Shown here: piece by piece, positions 62,410 to 64,000 of the stretch
Numbering within the stretch: position 1 is the stretch's first letter
Layout: every line of letters starts with the position of its first letter
Source of the DNA: Paragonimus skrjabini miyazakii
Lineage: Eukaryota; Platyhelminthes; Trematoda; Plagiorchiida; Troglotrematidae
Assembly (NCBI GenBank): GCA_014338405.1
Contig: JTDE01000028.1
Coordinates: 115,986-179,985, forward strand
Length of the DNA stretch: 64,000 nucleotides
Reading direction: 5' to 3'
Position numbers and translations under genes: made by a program
The notes under the pieces: model-generated
The model's input: the letters and a program-made list of their open reading frames with translations, nothing else
Told to the model about the DNA's origin: nothing
Database searches by the model: none

Positions 62410-64000
62410 TCAGTGATTTTATCGATTACACGTTGACAAATGTAGTTGGCGCATATCTGTTGATCGAGGTTAATTTATGAACAATTCGAGAGGGGATGTT
62501 TCATCTATAGGTAGTTCGCGATTTTTTATCCAACTGTGAACCAAAAGTAAACATCAAAATTTCCGGAATACAGATACCGAAAACAGTTAACAGTTACAAT
62601 TAATTTACATAAAACTTCGAGTGTCAATCATCAAGTGATTGTATATAAATAAGGTAAACTTATCACACTGTTTCATGTCGTTTCCGTAAATTGAGATAAA
62701 AAAAGTATAATTTAACCATAAATATTTCAAAATAAAGGCGTGTTTACTTAAAATAAAAGGCTTGATGGTAAAGTCTCGCGAAGCTTCCCAGTGACTGGTA
62801 GAAGAAAACCGTGACCAACAAGTGCTGTCAATAATTCATCAGTAGCTCAGTACAAATATACAAGTTTAATTTCAGAAAATTGTGAAAAGGACAAAAATAA
62901 GTTTGGTGGAATATCAATGTGTCACGTGAGGCGTTGCAAACATTTTGTGTAGTCGTGCATGCAGCGAACATTGCCTTGAGATTTCACACGCCATTACTTC
63001 GTACCGTTATGATTGGGAGTCTCGGTGAGAATGCACACAGGTGTTATAACCTTAGGCCACTAGGCAAAAACACTACTTCCTCACATTCCTTGGGAAAACG
63101 AAGATTGAGTCTGCATAAGCGAATGACAATCGATTCAACTTTGGCCAACATCCGTTGTCCGAACAAACTGCGGTGATCGACCGGAACTCTGCAGTATACA
63201 AAGACAATACCAGTAAGGCAGCTCGATAGTCGGAATCTGCTAGATATGTAACGATTAGTTTGTTGATGTATATGGCGAAATCAGTTCCCAGTCAAGCTAG
63301 AGGAAGCACTATGGTGAATTAAGACAAGCATCTTTTAATGCGACTTACGTATTAAATCGTTCAAAAAAATATTGTTTTAAACGGTATAATTTTTGGCACA
63401 AGGCTTTCTTTTAGTTTCTTATGACATGAAGCAAAATATAGATGTGTAGCTTGAATTTTATAAACTCGTATCACAAAAGAAACACAGGTTTTCGGTGAAT
63501 GTTTTCGCCGTTTATAGCAAGGCACCAACACACTGACAGAAATACCTACCTTTATTGTTAGAGTACTGCATACCACCAGCAATGAACTTTATAAAACTGA
63601 CACAAGTGAGTTGTACAATCTTTGATCAACGAGCTGTAGAAAGATATCGAAACCACAGGAAGTTAAAAATATATCAGATGTTCAGTCGTTGATTTCGACT
63701 ACTTTTAAAATTTGTTAAAACAAACTAAATTGAGTATTGTTTGTTGCATAATTTTTCTCTGGGCGTTTGGATAAGGCGGTAAAAACGGAGTTATTGGTGC
63801 GTCAAGAAATCGATCTTTGCATACAAACCAAAATGTTGTGTTCTGAAAGAAGACCGTATGATTTTTTTCAAATGGTTGATAGTGTCACAATCTCAACGGA
63901 AACGTGGGTCATAAATAACAAGAATAAAAAATGCCTTCTTATAAGGGTTTCCGCATTAACTGTGAACTTCTGTGTTGAAAAAGATGTTTTATTATTGAAA
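62410..64000. other. Intergenic DNA to the window edge
   Basis: AT-rich with one 85-codon + strand frame at 62919-63176 of no recognisable family. No matched repeat. Confidence 0.4.

Noticed and set aside
1..64000. CRISPR arrays, bacterial-type operons, rRNA genes
   Set aside because: None seen. The content is that of an animal nuclear genome.

Overview
The window looks like gene-poor, repeat-rich nuclear DNA from a flatworm, most likely a digenean fluke. The base composition is moderately AT-rich. The one convincing gene is an animal axon-guidance receptor. The rest is littered with decayed non-LTR retrotransposons (RTE-type and CR1-like), Penelope-like elements and a tRNA-derived SINE family. 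The fluke assignment is an inference from the style of the retroelements, and the species cannot be named. A 100-base run of N at 19721-19820 marks an assembly gap.

The gene is at 6619-10992 on the + strand. It is a 1457-residue Roundabout (Robo) receptor: signal peptide, five Ig domains, three fibronectin type III domains, one membrane helix, and a long cytoplasmic tail. The tail carries a TPYATASII motif (like Robo CC1) and a proline-rich end (like CC2/CC3). The whole coding region is one uninterrupted reading frame, which is unusual for robo. A good 3' splice site lies about 86 bases upstream of the ATG.

Layout: 1-640 is the 3' part of a decayed RTE-type element (minus strand). 640-6600 is mostly featureless apart from a SINE copy. 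6619-10992 is robo. 11.0-29.5 kb has no recognisable gene, only scattered SINEs, half of a hairpin repeat and the N gap. 29.58-38.0 kb is a transposon island: a near full-length but broken RTE element (minus) ending in a TCA/TGA microsatellite, a broken Penelope-like element (plus) head to head with it, and a 5'-truncated CR1-like element (minus). 38-50 kb has no recognisable gene and one SINE. 50.57-52.12 kb is a second broken Penelope-like element, with reverse transcriptase and GIY-YIG endonuclease remnants, bounded by inverted repeats of about 100 bases. 52-64 kb holds three SINE copies, a hairpin repeat and simple repeats.

No operon, CRISPR, rRNA or canonical tRNA gene was seen. I found no evidence of a new multi-gene system. 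The most useful observations are the single-exon robo, the Penelope remnants that single-frame translation hides, the SINE family, and the RTE-microsatellite junction. All repeat calls rest on reading translations and aligning copies by eye, so their boundaries are approximate.
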